This document shows, in pieces, positions 20,394-29,429 of a stretch of DNA of 64,000 nucleotides (its first letter is position 1; every line of letters starts with the position of its first letter). The notes under the pieces were generated by a model. That model saw only the letters and a list, made by a program, of their open reading frames with translations. It was not told the origin of the DNA and searched no databases. A program made the position numbers and the translations under genes. This DNA comes from Vulcanisaeta distributa JCM 11213 (GTDB lineage Archaea > Thermoproteota > Thermoprotei > Thermoproteales > Thermocladiaceae). The DNA lies in assembly GCA_001316125.1 (NCBI GenBank), contig BBCS01000001.1, positions 62,001 to 126,000 on the forward strand, given 5' to 3'.

Positions 20394-20412
20394 TGACGTT
20401 AACAACAAAGCA

Positions 20413-20697
20413 ATGAAGATACAAGTCAAATTTCTGACTTTACTATATGAAATGACTAAGACGTTGAGGACTGAGATCGAGTTGCCTGATGGTGCAACAT
20501 TGCTTGACTTAATAAGGAAAATTGACGATGTTATATACCCAGGCTTCTCTAAAGTAATCCTTGACTGTAATAATAAAATTAAAGATAAGTTCTTAGTATT
20601 AATTAATGGAAGATCCCCAGATTTCTTAAATGGCGTTAATACTAAGTTATCTGATGGCGATGAAGTAACATTTTTACCGCATTGCGGTGTTGCATAA
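20413..20697 (+). CDS. MoaD/ThiS-like protein 1 (C-terminus HCGVA)
   Basis: 94 residues, beta-grasp fold: 'VKFLTLLYEMTKTLRTEIEL', 'FLVLINGRSPDFLNG', 'LSDGDEVTFLP'. Closely similar to the next gene, so a local duplication. The normal C-terminal Gly-Gly, needed for adenylation and thiocarboxylate formation, is replaced by 'PHCGVA'; a Cys is found where the tail should be. Read with its partner, this may be a diverged copy with another role. It has its own TATA box; 52 bases separate it from the paralog. Confidence 0.78.
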   Translation: MKIQVKFLTLLYEMTKTLRTEIELPDGATLLDLIRKIDDVIYPGFSKVILDCNNKIKDKFLVLINGRSPDFLNGVNTKLSDGDEVTFLPHCGVA

Positions 20698-20749
20698 CTA
20701 ATGTTTTTCGTATTAAGCTTTTTAAACTATTTTTACTGCTATGTGATTG

Positions 20750-21037
20750 ATGAAGGTTCAGGTTAAGTTCTTGGCATCATTATATGACATAACCAAGGTA
20801 CTTAAGACTGAGCTTAACATACCTGACAATGCGACAATTAAGGATTTAATACAGGTTATTGATACCTCAGTGAGCCCCCCCAATTTCTCGAAGGTTATCC
20901 TAGATGATAATGGCAGACTTAAGGATCAATACGTGATCCTGGTTAATGGTAGGTCAATAGACTTTCTAAATGGATTAAGTACTAAGTTGTCTAATGGTGA
21001 TGAGGTAGTATTCCTACCACCAGCCGGCGGTGGTTAA
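20750..21037 (+). CDS. MoaD/ThiS-like protein 2 (C-terminus AGGG)
   Basis: 95 residues. 'VKFLASLYDITKVLKTELNI', 'YVILVNGRSIDFLNGL', 'LSNGDEVVFLPPAGGG'. The C-terminal glycines are present, so this paralog can be activated by an E1-like enzyme and carry sulfur, or be conjugated to proteins as SAMPs are. It lies downstream of the SQR/DUF1641 pair, which fits sulfur handling (inference). ATG 20750 is preferred over TTG 20747. The run of seven C at 20875-20881 may add one Pro ('VSPPNFSK'). Confidence 0.82.
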   Translation: MKVQVKFLASLYDITKVLKTELNIPDNATIKDLIQVIDTSVSPPNFSKVILDDNGRLKDQYVILVNGRSIDFLNGLSTKLSNGDEVVFLPPAGGG

Positions 21038-21060
21038 AAGGGAATATTTTAAACAATGCC

Positions 21061-22211
21061 TTATGAGCTACTCTTATCCTGGTTCTCATTATAACTCTCG
21101 AGGATCCATGATGGTGTTGATAAAATAGCCACATAGCCGCCGAATGTTTGCGTTAGTGTCAGGTTTTCCTCAACAGACTTAGGCATTACGAATAATTCAA
21201 TATCCTTCCTACCCTTAAGCATTATTGTCAGATTCATAATTTCATCCTCACCAACGTCCTCACTAACAACAACCATCTTAGCAATGCCCTTCTTAACCGC
21301 GTCCATCACCGAGTCCTTACCATAAATTAGGTACTCGGGCTTCTTAACGGCTAGGTACATGATTTCCTCCATTAATTTCTTAGCCTTAACATACTCAGTT
21401 TCCTTAAGCTTATCCTCAGCATTCCTAATGGCCTCGAGAACCCCACCAATATCAGCGCAGCATGCCGATACGATGGCAATGACCTTATCCCTAATCCTAT
21501 GATCTAACTCACCCTCCTCAAGGAACTCCTCCTTCGTTGGTCCTGGCCCAGCAACGACGATACCCTTTAGGCTTGGTATTTCGGTAAATACCTTATTGGC
21601 TCTCTCAGCAACTAGCTTGTAAAATGTCTCGGCTAAATGCTCCGTCTGTCGCTTATACCTAAGGCTGATTGTCCACCAGCCGCGTGCTTATTTGGCACAA
21701 AGAACTCCACCTTATCAACAATCTCCCAATAATTACCCCCCCTCAGCAACGCAATGACTGCCTCACCCCCCCTCTCAATCACTATTATCCCGTAAGTGTC
21801 GCTACTCTTAACCATGCTCTCAAGTATCTCAGTGTGGAATGACGTATCGCAGATGTACTTAAATGTCGATATTGGTATTGGGGGGTATTATGGCGTGAAA
21901 AACCCACTCATAATTACCTGGATTTATCATGTGAAAGCCTGCGAATATCGCAAGTCCGTTCTCGGGGGCCTTTGAGATGCCCTTTATCGAATTTATGATC
22001 CTCTCTAGTGCATCTTGAACATGCGTTCTCGTGGTCTTATCCTTGATATTGCTTGCCAATGCCCATTCCTGCCTAAGCATCGATACGACATCGGGTATCG
22101 GCCTATTACCGTTGATGTATAGGCTTATGAGAGTCGTTGCATAACCCCCTATATTTCTTGAGTAAGTTTATCATTATTTTCAACTCCGAGAAATCCCTTA
22201 TTCCAGGGCAT
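21061..22211 (-). CDS. prf1: Peptide chain release factor aRF1
   Basis: About 380 codons, the normal length of aRF1. The N-domain has 'ASNIKDKTTRTHVQDALERI', the place of the NIKS stop-reading motif, here NIKD; the M-domain has 'NKHAAGGQSAL', the GGQ catalytic loop; the C-domain ends 'FGGYVAILSTPSWILESY'. It recognises all three stops and releases the peptide. The reading frame is broken at 22145-22149 (five for four C), 21880-21885 (six for five) and after GGQ near 21662. Start at about 22211 ('MPWNK') or 22217 is tentative because of these breaks. Confidence 0.88.
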
Positions 22212-22263
22212 CAACATACTATGGATGGATGGGACTGCTGCATTTAAAAGCCTTTTGCTTTAG

Positions 22264-23454
22264 TCAAAGCATCTCTATAGCCACTGCCGTGGCACCACCA
22301 GTGCCATGACACAGCGCCGCCACACCCCCTCTTACCACCAACATGCATTAACGCCGATATTAATGTCGTAACTATCCTAGCACCACTAGCACCAAGTGGA
22401 TGGCCCAGGCTATTGCACCGCCAAATATATTCATCTTATCATACGGTATACCCAACTCCTTATTCACTAGGGCATTAACCACTGCGAAGGCCTCATTAAC
22501 CTCGAAAACATCCACGTCATTAATGCTCCAACCAACCTTGCTCAGTAATTTCCTAATCACATAGATTGGCGCCTCCGGGAATCTCCAGGCTCAAGCATGT
22601 GCCACGCATAGCCAACGATCCTCGCAATGGGCTTTAAACCAAGCTCCTTAGCCTTATCCATAGTGGTCAACAGCAGCGCCGCAGCACCATCAGATAGTTG
22701 TGATGAATTACCGGCAGTATGTAAGCCATTGGGTCCAAAGGCGGGCTTTAGCTTAGCTAATTTCTCAGGGCTTGTATCAGGTCTAATGCCTCATCTCTAT
22801 CCAGGTAAACCCTCTCGCCATTTATCACGGTGTCTACGGGCTCCAGCTCGAGGTAATACTTATTCTCAGTGGCCTTTAGAGCTCTCATATGGCTCTCATA
22901 AGCCACCTTATCTAATTCCTCTCTAGTTATTTCGTGTTCCATGGCCACCTTATCGGCCTCCTGACCCATGAGCATCATGTTTGTGGGATCTGTTAACCCA
23001 TCATAAATCATCAAATCAATGAATCTTAAATCCCTACCAATTAAGTGCTTAATTCCCCCCCACCTAACCTCATGTGGCAGAGCAAGTGGTTGCGTACTCA
23101 TGGACTCAGCACCACCTGCAATTACCACATTTACGTCACCAACCTTTAAGGCCCTAACAGCTCAATAATCGCCTGCATTCCTGATGAGCAAACCCTATTG
23201 ACGGTAAATGCACTGACCTCTATCGGCAACCCAGCAAGCAATGCCGCGAACCTACTAAGGTTTTGACCCATACCGCCCTGAAGTGTTGATCCAAAGACAA
23301 CCTCGTCAATAAGCTTACCCTCAACGCCTGTTCTCCTAATCAACGCCTTTATGGCCTCAGCCGCTAGGTAAGGTGTCTTAACGTTCTTAAATGCGCCACC
23401 AAATTTACCGATGGGTGTCCTTACGAAGCCCGTAATGACTACATCCTGGCTCAT
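22264..23454 (-). CDS. Thiolase (acetyl-CoA C-acetyltransferase type)
   Basis: About 397 codons, full thiolase length: '[17 protein letters not shown]', nucleophilic Cys in '[11 protein letters not shown]', '[10 protein letters not shown]', '[10 protein letters not shown]', and the C-terminal pieces '[12 protein letters not shown]' and '[15 protein letters not shown]'. It condenses or cleaves acyl-CoA, as in the mevalonate pathway or beta-oxidation; being near isoprenoid genes, either is possible. At least four frame breaks (near 23150, 22775, 22575, 22405 and a five-for-four C run at 22325). The Cys/His/His/Cys catalytic set is complete once these are bridged. Confidence 0.88.
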
Positions 23455-23606
23455 ACGTCTTTAGCAATTGATTAAGCAATATTAAGCTTTGTCCATAATT
23501 AATGGTTAACAATTGCTTTAGACATTAACTAATTTATATTCAACAGTTAAAAATATCGTGGTATCATGAGGATATAACTTAATTACTGGCGTTAATCGTA
23601 AACCCG

Positions 23607-24638
23607 ATGGACATTTTAGAGAAGCTTCATAACCTCTATGGACGTGAAATTGATGAGCAACTAATTAAATACCTAAGTAAGGAGGTGAGTGAGGAGTTTA
23701 GGGATGCCGTGATTTACCAAGTATCCACTGGCGGTAAGAGATTAAGACCATTAATAACGTTGACAGCCGCGAGGGCTTGTGGTGGTGATTATAGGGTTGC
23801 ACTACCCGCCGCAGCAATCGTGGAGTTGATACACAATTACTCCCTGATCTATGATGACATAATAGATGAAGCATTATTAAGGAGAAACAAGCCTACGGTT
23901 AGAGCTAAGTATGGTGATTACGCAGCAATACTAATTGGTATATGGTATAGGGAGGCCATTGAAGAAGCTATACTCGAGACTAGGGATCCAATAGCCTTCG
24001 CGAAGGAGACGGCGAATACGATACGCGCAATAGATGAGGGTGAGCGATTAGATATCTTACTTGAGTATGCTGGGCGTAGGGATCCATACTTCGTAGAGAA
24101 TAGATTGGGGCCCAGGTTACTGAGTAATTGGGAGACTTTGTATAATACTTATATCAAGATGATAAGTCTCAAGACAGCTGCTTTAATAAGAACGGCTGCA
24201 GTCTTTGGCGCGATGTCCGCCAATGCGCCACATTGTGTTAAGCCATTGGCTGATTATGGCACGTATCTAGGGCTTGCCTTTCAAGTATTAGATGACATAC
24301 TGGATATTTTTGGTGATGTTAAGAAATTTGGTAAGGAAATTGGTAAGGATATTAAGGAGCATAAGTTGGGTAATGCAGTCGTTGTAATGGCGTTGAAGGA
24401 GTTAAGCGATAAGGATAGGGAGGAATTATTGGGCATTCTCGGTAGGATTACCGTTACGAATGACGATGTTAAGAGGGCTGTGGAGATAATATCGAAGACT
24501 AACGCCAGGGAAAACGCGTTGAAAATCGCCATGGACTTTGCGGAGAAGTCTGAGAGGGCATTAAGTGAGTTAGGGAGCAATGAGTTTGTTGATGATCTTA
24601 GGGAGATTTTGAGGTTTACGGTAACTAGGGAATTCTAG
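23607..24638 (+). CDS. Polyprenyl (geranylgeranyl/farnesylgeranyl) diphosphate synthase
   Basis: 343 residues, intact. 'GGKRLRPLITL', first Asp-rich motif in 'NYSLIYDDIIDEALLRRNKP', 'GLAFQVLDDILDIFGD' as second Asp-rich motif, 'GKDIKEHKLGNAVV' near the end. It extends allylic diphosphates with isopentenyl diphosphate to make the C20-C25 chains of archaeal lipids. Chain length cannot be set with confidence. The isopentenyl phosphate kinase gene follows by 72 bases on the same strand, which supports an isoprenoid operon. Confidence 0.9.
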   Translation: MDILEKLHNLYGREIDEQLIKYLSKEVSEEFRDAVIYQVSTGGKRLRPLITLTAARACGGDYRVALPAAAIVELIHNYSLIYDDIIDEALLRRNKPTVRAKYGDYAAILIGIWYREAIEEAILETRDPIAFAKETANTIRAIDEGERLDILLEYAGRRDPYFVENRLGPRLLSNWETLYNTYIKMISLKTAALIRTAAVFGAMSANAPHCVKPLADYGTYLGLAFQVLDDILDIFGDVKKFGKEIGKDIKEHKLGNAVVVMALKELSDKDREELLGILGRITVTNDDVKRAVEIISKTNARENALKIAMDFAEKSERALSELGSNEFVDDLREILRFTVTREF

Positions 24639-24710
24639 TGAAACCTATTAAAAGCATGAATAACCTCATACTTATAAGTCCAGCTTACGGTATTAACCAC
24701 CGGAGAGCCA

Positions 24711-25481
24711 ATGAAGCTTTTCATGATAAAGTTAGGGGGGGGTAGCGCAATAAGTGATAAGTCAAGACCACTTAGTTATAGGGAGGATTGGGTAAGGAAA
24801 CTGGGCACCTTATTCATTAAGGAGTTCAGGTCAGGTAATAGGTTTATCCTAGTTCACGGAGGCGGTAGCTTCGCGCATCCCATGGCATTGGCCTATGGAT
24901 TAAATAGGTATAGGGATCACGACCAATTAATTGGTATATCCCTCACCTCAGCCGTACTTAATAATTTAAGCATGAAAATAACACTTACATTGGCGTTAGT
25001 TGGGTTACCCATTTATCCGTTAAAGACAGGGTCAATATACATAATTAAAGATGGCAAGCCCCCCCACCTGTTGATAGAACCTATGCACATAATTGAATTA
25101 ATTGAAAGGGGTGTAATACCAATGCTTTATGGAGACGTTGTTGCTAGTGATGAGGATTTCTCCATAATTAGCGGTGATGATATAATGCTTGACTTAGGCT
25201 CAAAGTTAAGGCCATTAGCATCGATATTCCTGACTGACGTACCTGGAATACTTGATGTCAATGGTAATGTCATCAAGCAATTAACTAAGGCATCCATTGT
25301 TAATGAGAGGAGTACTCATCATATAGACGTGACAGGAGGTCTCATGAAGAAAATCCAGTCCGCGATGGAATTAGCTAGGTATACAAGGACCTACTTATGT
25401 GCAATATGGGATTTGGAATCAATAAGTAGGATACTTCATGACGAGGAGCCCAGTAAATGCACGAGGTTTTTACCCGATTAA
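24711..25481 (+). CDS. ipk: Isopentenyl phosphate kinase
   Basis: 256 residues, amino-acid-kinase fold: 'FILVHGGGSFAHPMA', 'ISGDDIMLDLGSKLRP', 'IFLTDVPGILD', 'DVTGGLMKKIQSA'. The His in 'GGGSFAH' region and the downstream motifs are those of the archaeal alternative mevalonate pathway enzyme that phosphorylates isopentenyl phosphate. The N-terminal nucleotide loop reads 'IKLGGGSAISDK', whereas the family has 'KLGGS'; the extra Gly comes from a G run of eight at 24735-24742 where five are expected. The stop overlaps the convergent gene by 4 bases. Confidence 0.9.
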   Translation: MKLFMIKLGGGSAISDKSRPLSYREDWVRKLGTLFIKEFRSGNRFILVHGGGSFAHPMALAYGLNRYRDHDQLIGISLTSAVLNNLSMKITLTLALVGLPIYPLKTGSIYIIKDGKPPHLLIEPMHIIELIERGVIPMLYGDVVASDEDFSIISGDDIMLDLGSKLRPLASIFLTDVPGILDVNGNVIKQLTKASIVNERSTHHIDVTGGLMKKIQSAMELARYTRTYLCAIWDLESISRILHDEEPSKCTRFLPD

Positions 25482-26218
25482 CTACTCCCTGATGATGTAA
25501 ATAATGTCTTATTTAGATATGTGTCATTCATGAGCTGTGAGCCATAGATTATCCCTGAGACATTTACGGTATTATAAGGCTTAACTACTATTAGCAATGG
25601 GAAGTAAACACTACTTGCGTTAATACCTAATTTGGTGAGTAATTGCGGTAATAACGTTCCATAACCAACGATAAGCACTTGCGATCCATACGTATAATTA
25701 CCCCCCCAAAATGCGGTCGTAACTATGAAGTTCGATGTTTCGGGACTGAAATTACAAAGTTCATATACGTAATTATCAAATTGCTGAATCACTGATAATG
25801 TTGCGGGAGCCTGGGTTGGCGGATTAGGAAATACGATAATTATAACGTTATAATTATGATACCGCGCGGCATTATAAAGTATTGACCAGACATTGCATGA
25901 TTCATCTATTAAATATGGGTCATTAACTGTTAAGTACATTAATATGGGCTTCGTGTTATTTATCAATCCTAACGCTGTGGCATTTACTATCGAATTATTA
26001 TATGGATTTATCAATGTTGAGAGCATATACTTGGTAATAACCGTGGCATTAAGCTCAGTCTGGGTTTGTTGGTTCATTGTTAGTTTAGATACCATGCCAG
26101 GTAAGAATAGGACAATTATGAATGCTGCCTCACCGAGTATCACTAACGCCAGCGCTAAATAAAACAGCTTCCCTCTACGCCTTTGGGGGGGTCTTTTTGT
26201 CTTTCTTGATTTTGCCAT
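25478..26218 (-). CDS. Membrane-anchored extracytoplasmic protein, 246 aa, unknown
   Basis: A basic cytosolic start ('MAKSRKTKRPPQRRRGK') and one membrane span ('LFYLALALVILGEAAFIIVLF') precede ~205 outward-facing residues rich in Asn, Tyr and Thr. Part of that region ('PILMYLTVNDPYLIDESCNVW') resembles the first strand of a thioredoxin fold, but no CxxC is present, so I do not assign it. Convergent with isopentenyl phosphate kinase. Two runs of seven (25696, 26186) give doubled Gly and Pro ('FWGGNY', 'KRPPQRR'). Confidence 0.55.
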   Translation of the reverse strand: MAKSRKTKRPPQRRRGKLFYLALALVILGEAAFIIVLFLPGMVSKLTMNQQTQTELNATVITKYMLSTLINPYNNSIVNATALGLINNTKPILMYLTVNDPYLIDESCNVWSILYNAARYHNYNVIIIVFPNPPTQAPATLSVIQQFDNYVYELCNFSPETSNFIVTTAFWGGNYTYGSQVLIVGYGTLLPQLLTKLGINASSVYFPLLIVVKPYNTVNVSGIIYGSQLMNDTYLNKTLFTSSGSS

Positions 26219-26310
26219 GATCGATGTTAGGATCCTAATAATAAATTTATTAGGTTAACTCTCCACCGGCACCAAAACTTTATAACCAATTCAATGCGCA
26301 TGCCCTAACA

Positions 26311-26937
26311 ATGAAGGCACTGGCACTACATGGCTTTGGTTCAAGTCCCGAGAAGATAAATTGGCTTATTGGCCCATTGAAATCATTAAACCTAGAGGTA
26401 ATAGCACCAACATATAGGGATTTTGAGGATGGCCTTAATAAGGTCAAGGAACTACTTGAGGGAACTAATGACAGATATGTTATCGCTGGACACTCAATGG
26501 GTGGTACAATAGCGCTACTTACCGCATCAACCGTGGATCAAGTGGCTTGTGCGATCTCCGTGTCAGGACCAACCGATAGATTAGCGCAGATTAAGTGGTT
26601 GCTCTCAGGCGAGCCCGGTAGTATTAGAAGGAGGACTTATGAGGAATTAATGAGAATTGATAGTAGGCAGGTTACTGAGGAATTTCTCGCGAAGACCTCA
26701 CCAATCAATTACTTAAGACCTAACCTACCGCCGATACTTCTAATTCATGGCACTAATGATGAGTTAGTGAGTATAAGGCAGGTGGAGGATTACTATGATA
26801 GGGCTAAATCACTTGGTAATGTGATTGAGTTAATACGTGTTGAGGGTATGCCGCATACACCTAGGGGTAAGGATATTAGGGTAATAGCCAAGTCCATTGA
26901 GAGCTTTGTGCGAAAATACTGTTTGAATGTGATTTGA
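26311..26937 (+). CDS. Alpha/beta hydrolase
   Basis: 208 residues, intact. The nucleophile elbow is 'IAGHSMGGTIALL' (Ser in GHSMGG), the acid Asp lies in 'LIHGTNDELVSI', the His in 'EGMPHTPRG'. The start 'LALHGFGSSPEKINWL' gives the oxyanion-hole region (HGFG). The small size without a lid suggests an esterase or carboxylesterase of the BioH/YqiA sort. Substrate unknown. Transcribed away from the divergent membrane protein gene. Confidence 0.82.
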   Translation: MKALALHGFGSSPEKINWLIGPLKSLNLEVIAPTYRDFEDGLNKVKELLEGTNDRYVIAGHSMGGTIALLTASTVDQVACAISVSGPTDRLAQIKWLLSGEPGSIRRRTYEELMRIDSRQVTEEFLAKTSPINYLRPNLPPILLIHGTNDELVSIRQVEDYYDRAKSLGNVIELIRVEGMPHTPRGKDIRVIAKSIESFVRKYCLNVI

Positions 26938-26948
26938 AGGAGGTAGGT

Positions 26949-27242
26949 CTAATCAGCTACATAGGTTTCTAAGTGGGATTCCTCGTCAATGTACGGTATC
27001 TTAACTAATTTATGTCCCTTATGAAGTGATAATAATGACTTATGTACCATTGTCTTACAATCCGAGCACCAGTAAAATTCATCCTCATCCCTCTCCTCAT
27101 TAAACTCTACGAAAAATGGACATTGCCACTCGGTCATGACCAACCTCATGTAGTATGGGCTATCCTTATTCGTGCAAATACCGATATTATCGCGTAACTC
27201 ATGAAGTCTAAAGTACTTGCAATTAATGCATTTAATCTCCAT
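26949..27242 (-). CDS. Small double zinc-site protein, ~97 aa
   Basis: Taken from ATG 27242 ('MEIKCINCKYF'); a longer in-frame start at 27320 adds a poorly placed N-terminus. Two metal sites are visible: an N-terminal set of Cys ('CINC', 'GICTNKD', 'WQCPFF') and a C-terminal set 'WCSDCKTMVHKSLLSLHKGH' with Cys-x2-Cys and spaced His, which resembles a B-box-like zinc finger. Function unknown. Lies convergent to the alpha/beta hydrolase by 11 bases. Confidence 0.65.
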   Translation of the reverse strand: MEIKCINCKYFRLHELRDNIGICTNKDSPYYMRLVMTEWQCPFFVEFNEERDEDEFYWCSDCKTMVHKSLLSLHKGHKLVKIPYIDEESHLETYVAD

Positions 27243-27368
27243 AATCTCACCTACTATTTTACTTATAGCTAGAATTAATAAATCTGTCGCAAAATATATA
27301 GACGGTGTTTCTCTATTCATCTCTATAGAGAATAATGCTTAAATTTTTCATCATAGTTCAAATGTAAT

Positions 27369-28351
27369 ATGAGACTGTTAATAGTAAATGGAAGGGAGAT
27401 TGATGAGGTCTTAGATAGTAAGGATGGCGTTAACGGGTTAATAAATGCCATAGCCGCGGCTTTTAAGGACTATAGCTCCGGCGTTGTTAAGATGCCTCAA
27501 AGAACGGTTATTTACCTTAATAATGACTGGTGGGGGGGTGTCATGCCCTGTGGCGCACGTAACCTCGGATTTTCCGTTAAAATAGTCAATGTTATTGAGA
27601 GCAATAGAGCACGTGGTCTGCCAACGACCCAGGGAATTGTCGTACTTATGGATGATGTTACGGGACAACCAATGGCAGTCATTAATGGCACGGCATTAAC
27701 AGCGTGGAGAACCGCAGCTGCGACTGCGGTATCGATTAAGTATATGGCACGAAGTATGGATAACGTGGCAATTATTGGTGCCGGATTGCAGGCAAGGTAC
27801 CATTTAATATTATTATTTAGGGCTTTTCCCATAAGGAGAGTGTTCATACACTCAAGGACGAGAGAAAGGGCTCTTGAATTGGCTAAAATAGCCCAGGATA
27901 GAGGTATTGATGCCGTGGTAGTTGACTCAGGTTATGACGCTGTTAGGCGGGCCGATATCGTAATAACGGCAACAACAAGTAAAGAACCTGTTATTCGTGG
28001 TTCATGGCTTCATGAGGGAATGCACATAGTATCAATCGGTGCCCCTGAGATTAATGCCAGAGAATTGGATGATGATGCTATTCGTAAAGCATCCGTGGTA
28101 GCGGTTGACTCACGTGTTGCCGTTATGAATGAGACTGGTGATATAATAATTCCAATGAAGAATGGCTTAATATCTGAAAAGAATTTAATTGAGATAGGTG
28201 AGATAATAAGCGGGGTAAGACAGGTAGATTAAGGGATGAGGATATTACGTTGTTTAAGTCTGTTGGTATTGCGGTCGAGGATCTTGCAGCGGCAACTTAC
28301 ATATATAACTTAGTGAAAAGTAAGAATATGGGTGTCACTGTAGAGCTATAA
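27369..28351 (+). CDS. Ornithine cyclodeaminase / alanine dehydrogenase family enzyme
   Basis: About 327 codons. NAD-binding loop 'NVAIIGAGLQARYHL' with following 'RRVFIHSRTRERALELA', substrate part 'TAWRTAAATAVSIKYM' and 'EGMHIVSIGAPEINARELDD'. Members use NAD(P) to deaminate or reduce small amino or imino acids; the archaeal ones often act as L-alanine dehydrogenases. A frame break near 28222 hides the C-terminal tail ('DITLFKSVGIAVEDLAAATYIY'), which is the typical end. Run of seven G at 27531 gives 'WWGGVMP'. Confidence 0.83.
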
Positions 28352-28417
28352 GGTCTTAATTATATATAAATAATTTGATAAAATCATGCATTTATAGTGG
28401 AAAATGTTGGAGAAAAA

Positions 28418-28444
28418 GGTTTATAAATAAACTCTGTGACACTG
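28418..28444 (+). promoter_or_regulatory. TATA box plus GTGACACTG element, shared with the DUF59 gene
   Basis: GGTTTATAAATAA (28418-28430), a five-base spacer and GTGACACTG (28436-28444), directly before ATG 28445. The same two blocks, with a six-base spacer, stand in reverse orientation before the DUF59 gene at 29932-29959. The TATA block is the promoter; the second block, lying at or just before the start site, is probably an operator. The HTH protein encoded here is the obvious candidate to bind it (inference). Confidence 0.65.
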
Positions 28445-28909
28445 ATGTCGGTGGTTAACGTGGTGTCTCTCATAACAATTAAGGAGAAGAGTACCGAAGA
28501 GATCCTTGAGGATGTTGATATTAAATACATCCTTAGGTGCATACTTAGACTCTCACCAACTGAGGTTGAGATTTACTATCTATTACAGAATAAGGCCAAG
28601 GAACCATTGACCGTAGCCGAAATAGCGAAGGAGATGAATAAGTCGAGAAGCACCATTGAGAGGTCCTTAGTTAAGCTTGTCCAACTTGGTCTAATCGCTA
28701 GGAGACCTGTACTCGCTAAGAATGGAGGCTATACCTATGTTTATTATACAAAGCCAATAGACTATGTTAAGCAGAAGCTATTACAGTTGATTAATGCATA
28801 TTATGAAAAGTCGAAGCAATTAATTGAGAATCTAACATCAGCCGCATTAATAGAGTCGTTAAATAGTATGGCAAACGAGGAGGGGGGGTCTGACGGTAAC
28901 TCCAATTAA
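28445..28909 (+). CDS. Winged-helix transcription regulator (TrmB/MarR-like)
   Basis: About 154 codons. 'LRLSPTEVEIYYLL' followed by 'PLTVAEIAKEMNKSRSTIERSLVKLVQLGLIARRP' is a clear winged helix-turn-helix with recognition helix 'SRSTIERSLVKL'; the C-terminal part 'VKQKLLQLINAYYEKSKQL' is a dimerisation helix. ATG 28445 is chosen because it follows the TATA/operator element at once; GTG 28436 lies inside the element. Shares that element with the DUF59 gene, so autoregulation and control of that gene are likely. Confidence 0.82.
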   Translation: MSVVNVVSLITIKEKSTEEILEDVDIKYILRCILRLSPTEVEIYYLLQNKAKEPLTVAEIAKEMNKSRSTIERSLVKLVQLGLIARRPVLAKNGGYTYVYYTKPIDYVKQKLLQLINAYYEKSKQLIENLTSAALIESLNSMANEEGGSDGNSN

Positions 28910-28923
28910 TTAAATGATTAAAA

Positions 28924-29346
28924 TTACTCGCTCCTTCCTAAACCTAAATCCGTTGATAGATCACGTAACCCTTCCTCAATCTCATACATCACAAAATTCA
29001 TGTCCAATGCCTTATCAACAATCATTATTAATGCCAACTTACCAATGGATTTTACAATCAGTAGATCCTGCCCTAGGGATATCACTAACTCGGATAGGTT
29101 TGCCTCGTTTAATGCCTTTCTTAGGTTAAGTTCGAGGTTTTTTATTGAGGACACTATTAATGCGCCTAACCACTTTGGGTTAACGTTAATATTATCTCTC
29201 ATCCCTGATGCTATTGTGAATCCATCCATTGTAACTAAGGCGACGAACTTTATTAAGTCACTTGATCCTAATATTTCATTTAGTTTTTGCTGTACCCGCT
29301 CAGTCAGCGTTCTTCTTGATGGAATACTGCTTGTTGATGATAGCAC
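28924..29346 (-). CDS. Roadblock/LC7-domain protein
   Basis: 140 residues, intact. 'IKFVALVTMDGFTIASGM', 'LGALIVSSIKNLELNLRKAL' and 'LVISLGQDLLIVKSIGKLALIMIVDKAL' match the five-strand roadblock fold used by regulators of small GTPases (MglB-like). The MglA-like partner is not in the window; the nearest small GTPase is the GPN protein at 11.3 kb. Convergent with the HTH gene by 14 bases. Confidence 0.8.
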   Translation of the reverse strand: MLSSTSSIPSRRTLTERVQQKLNEILGSSDLIKFVALVTMDGFTIASGMRDNINVNPKWLGALIVSSIKNLELNLRKALNEANLSELVISLGQDLLIVKSIGKLALIMIVDKALDMNFVMYEIEEGLRDLSTDLGLGRSE

Positions 29347-29429
29347 ATTTTCTATTCTAAATATACCTTTTAAATCTTTTATTCATAATACAGAAGTGTG
29401 GTTATTTAGAAATAGACAATGAGAAATAA

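Noticed and set aside
20413..20697. Frameshift at the end of the first MoaD-like gene as cause of the lost Gly-Gly
   Set aside because: Neither other frame restores a Gly-Gly end after FLP, and the last codons contain no G/C run; the altered tail seems real.
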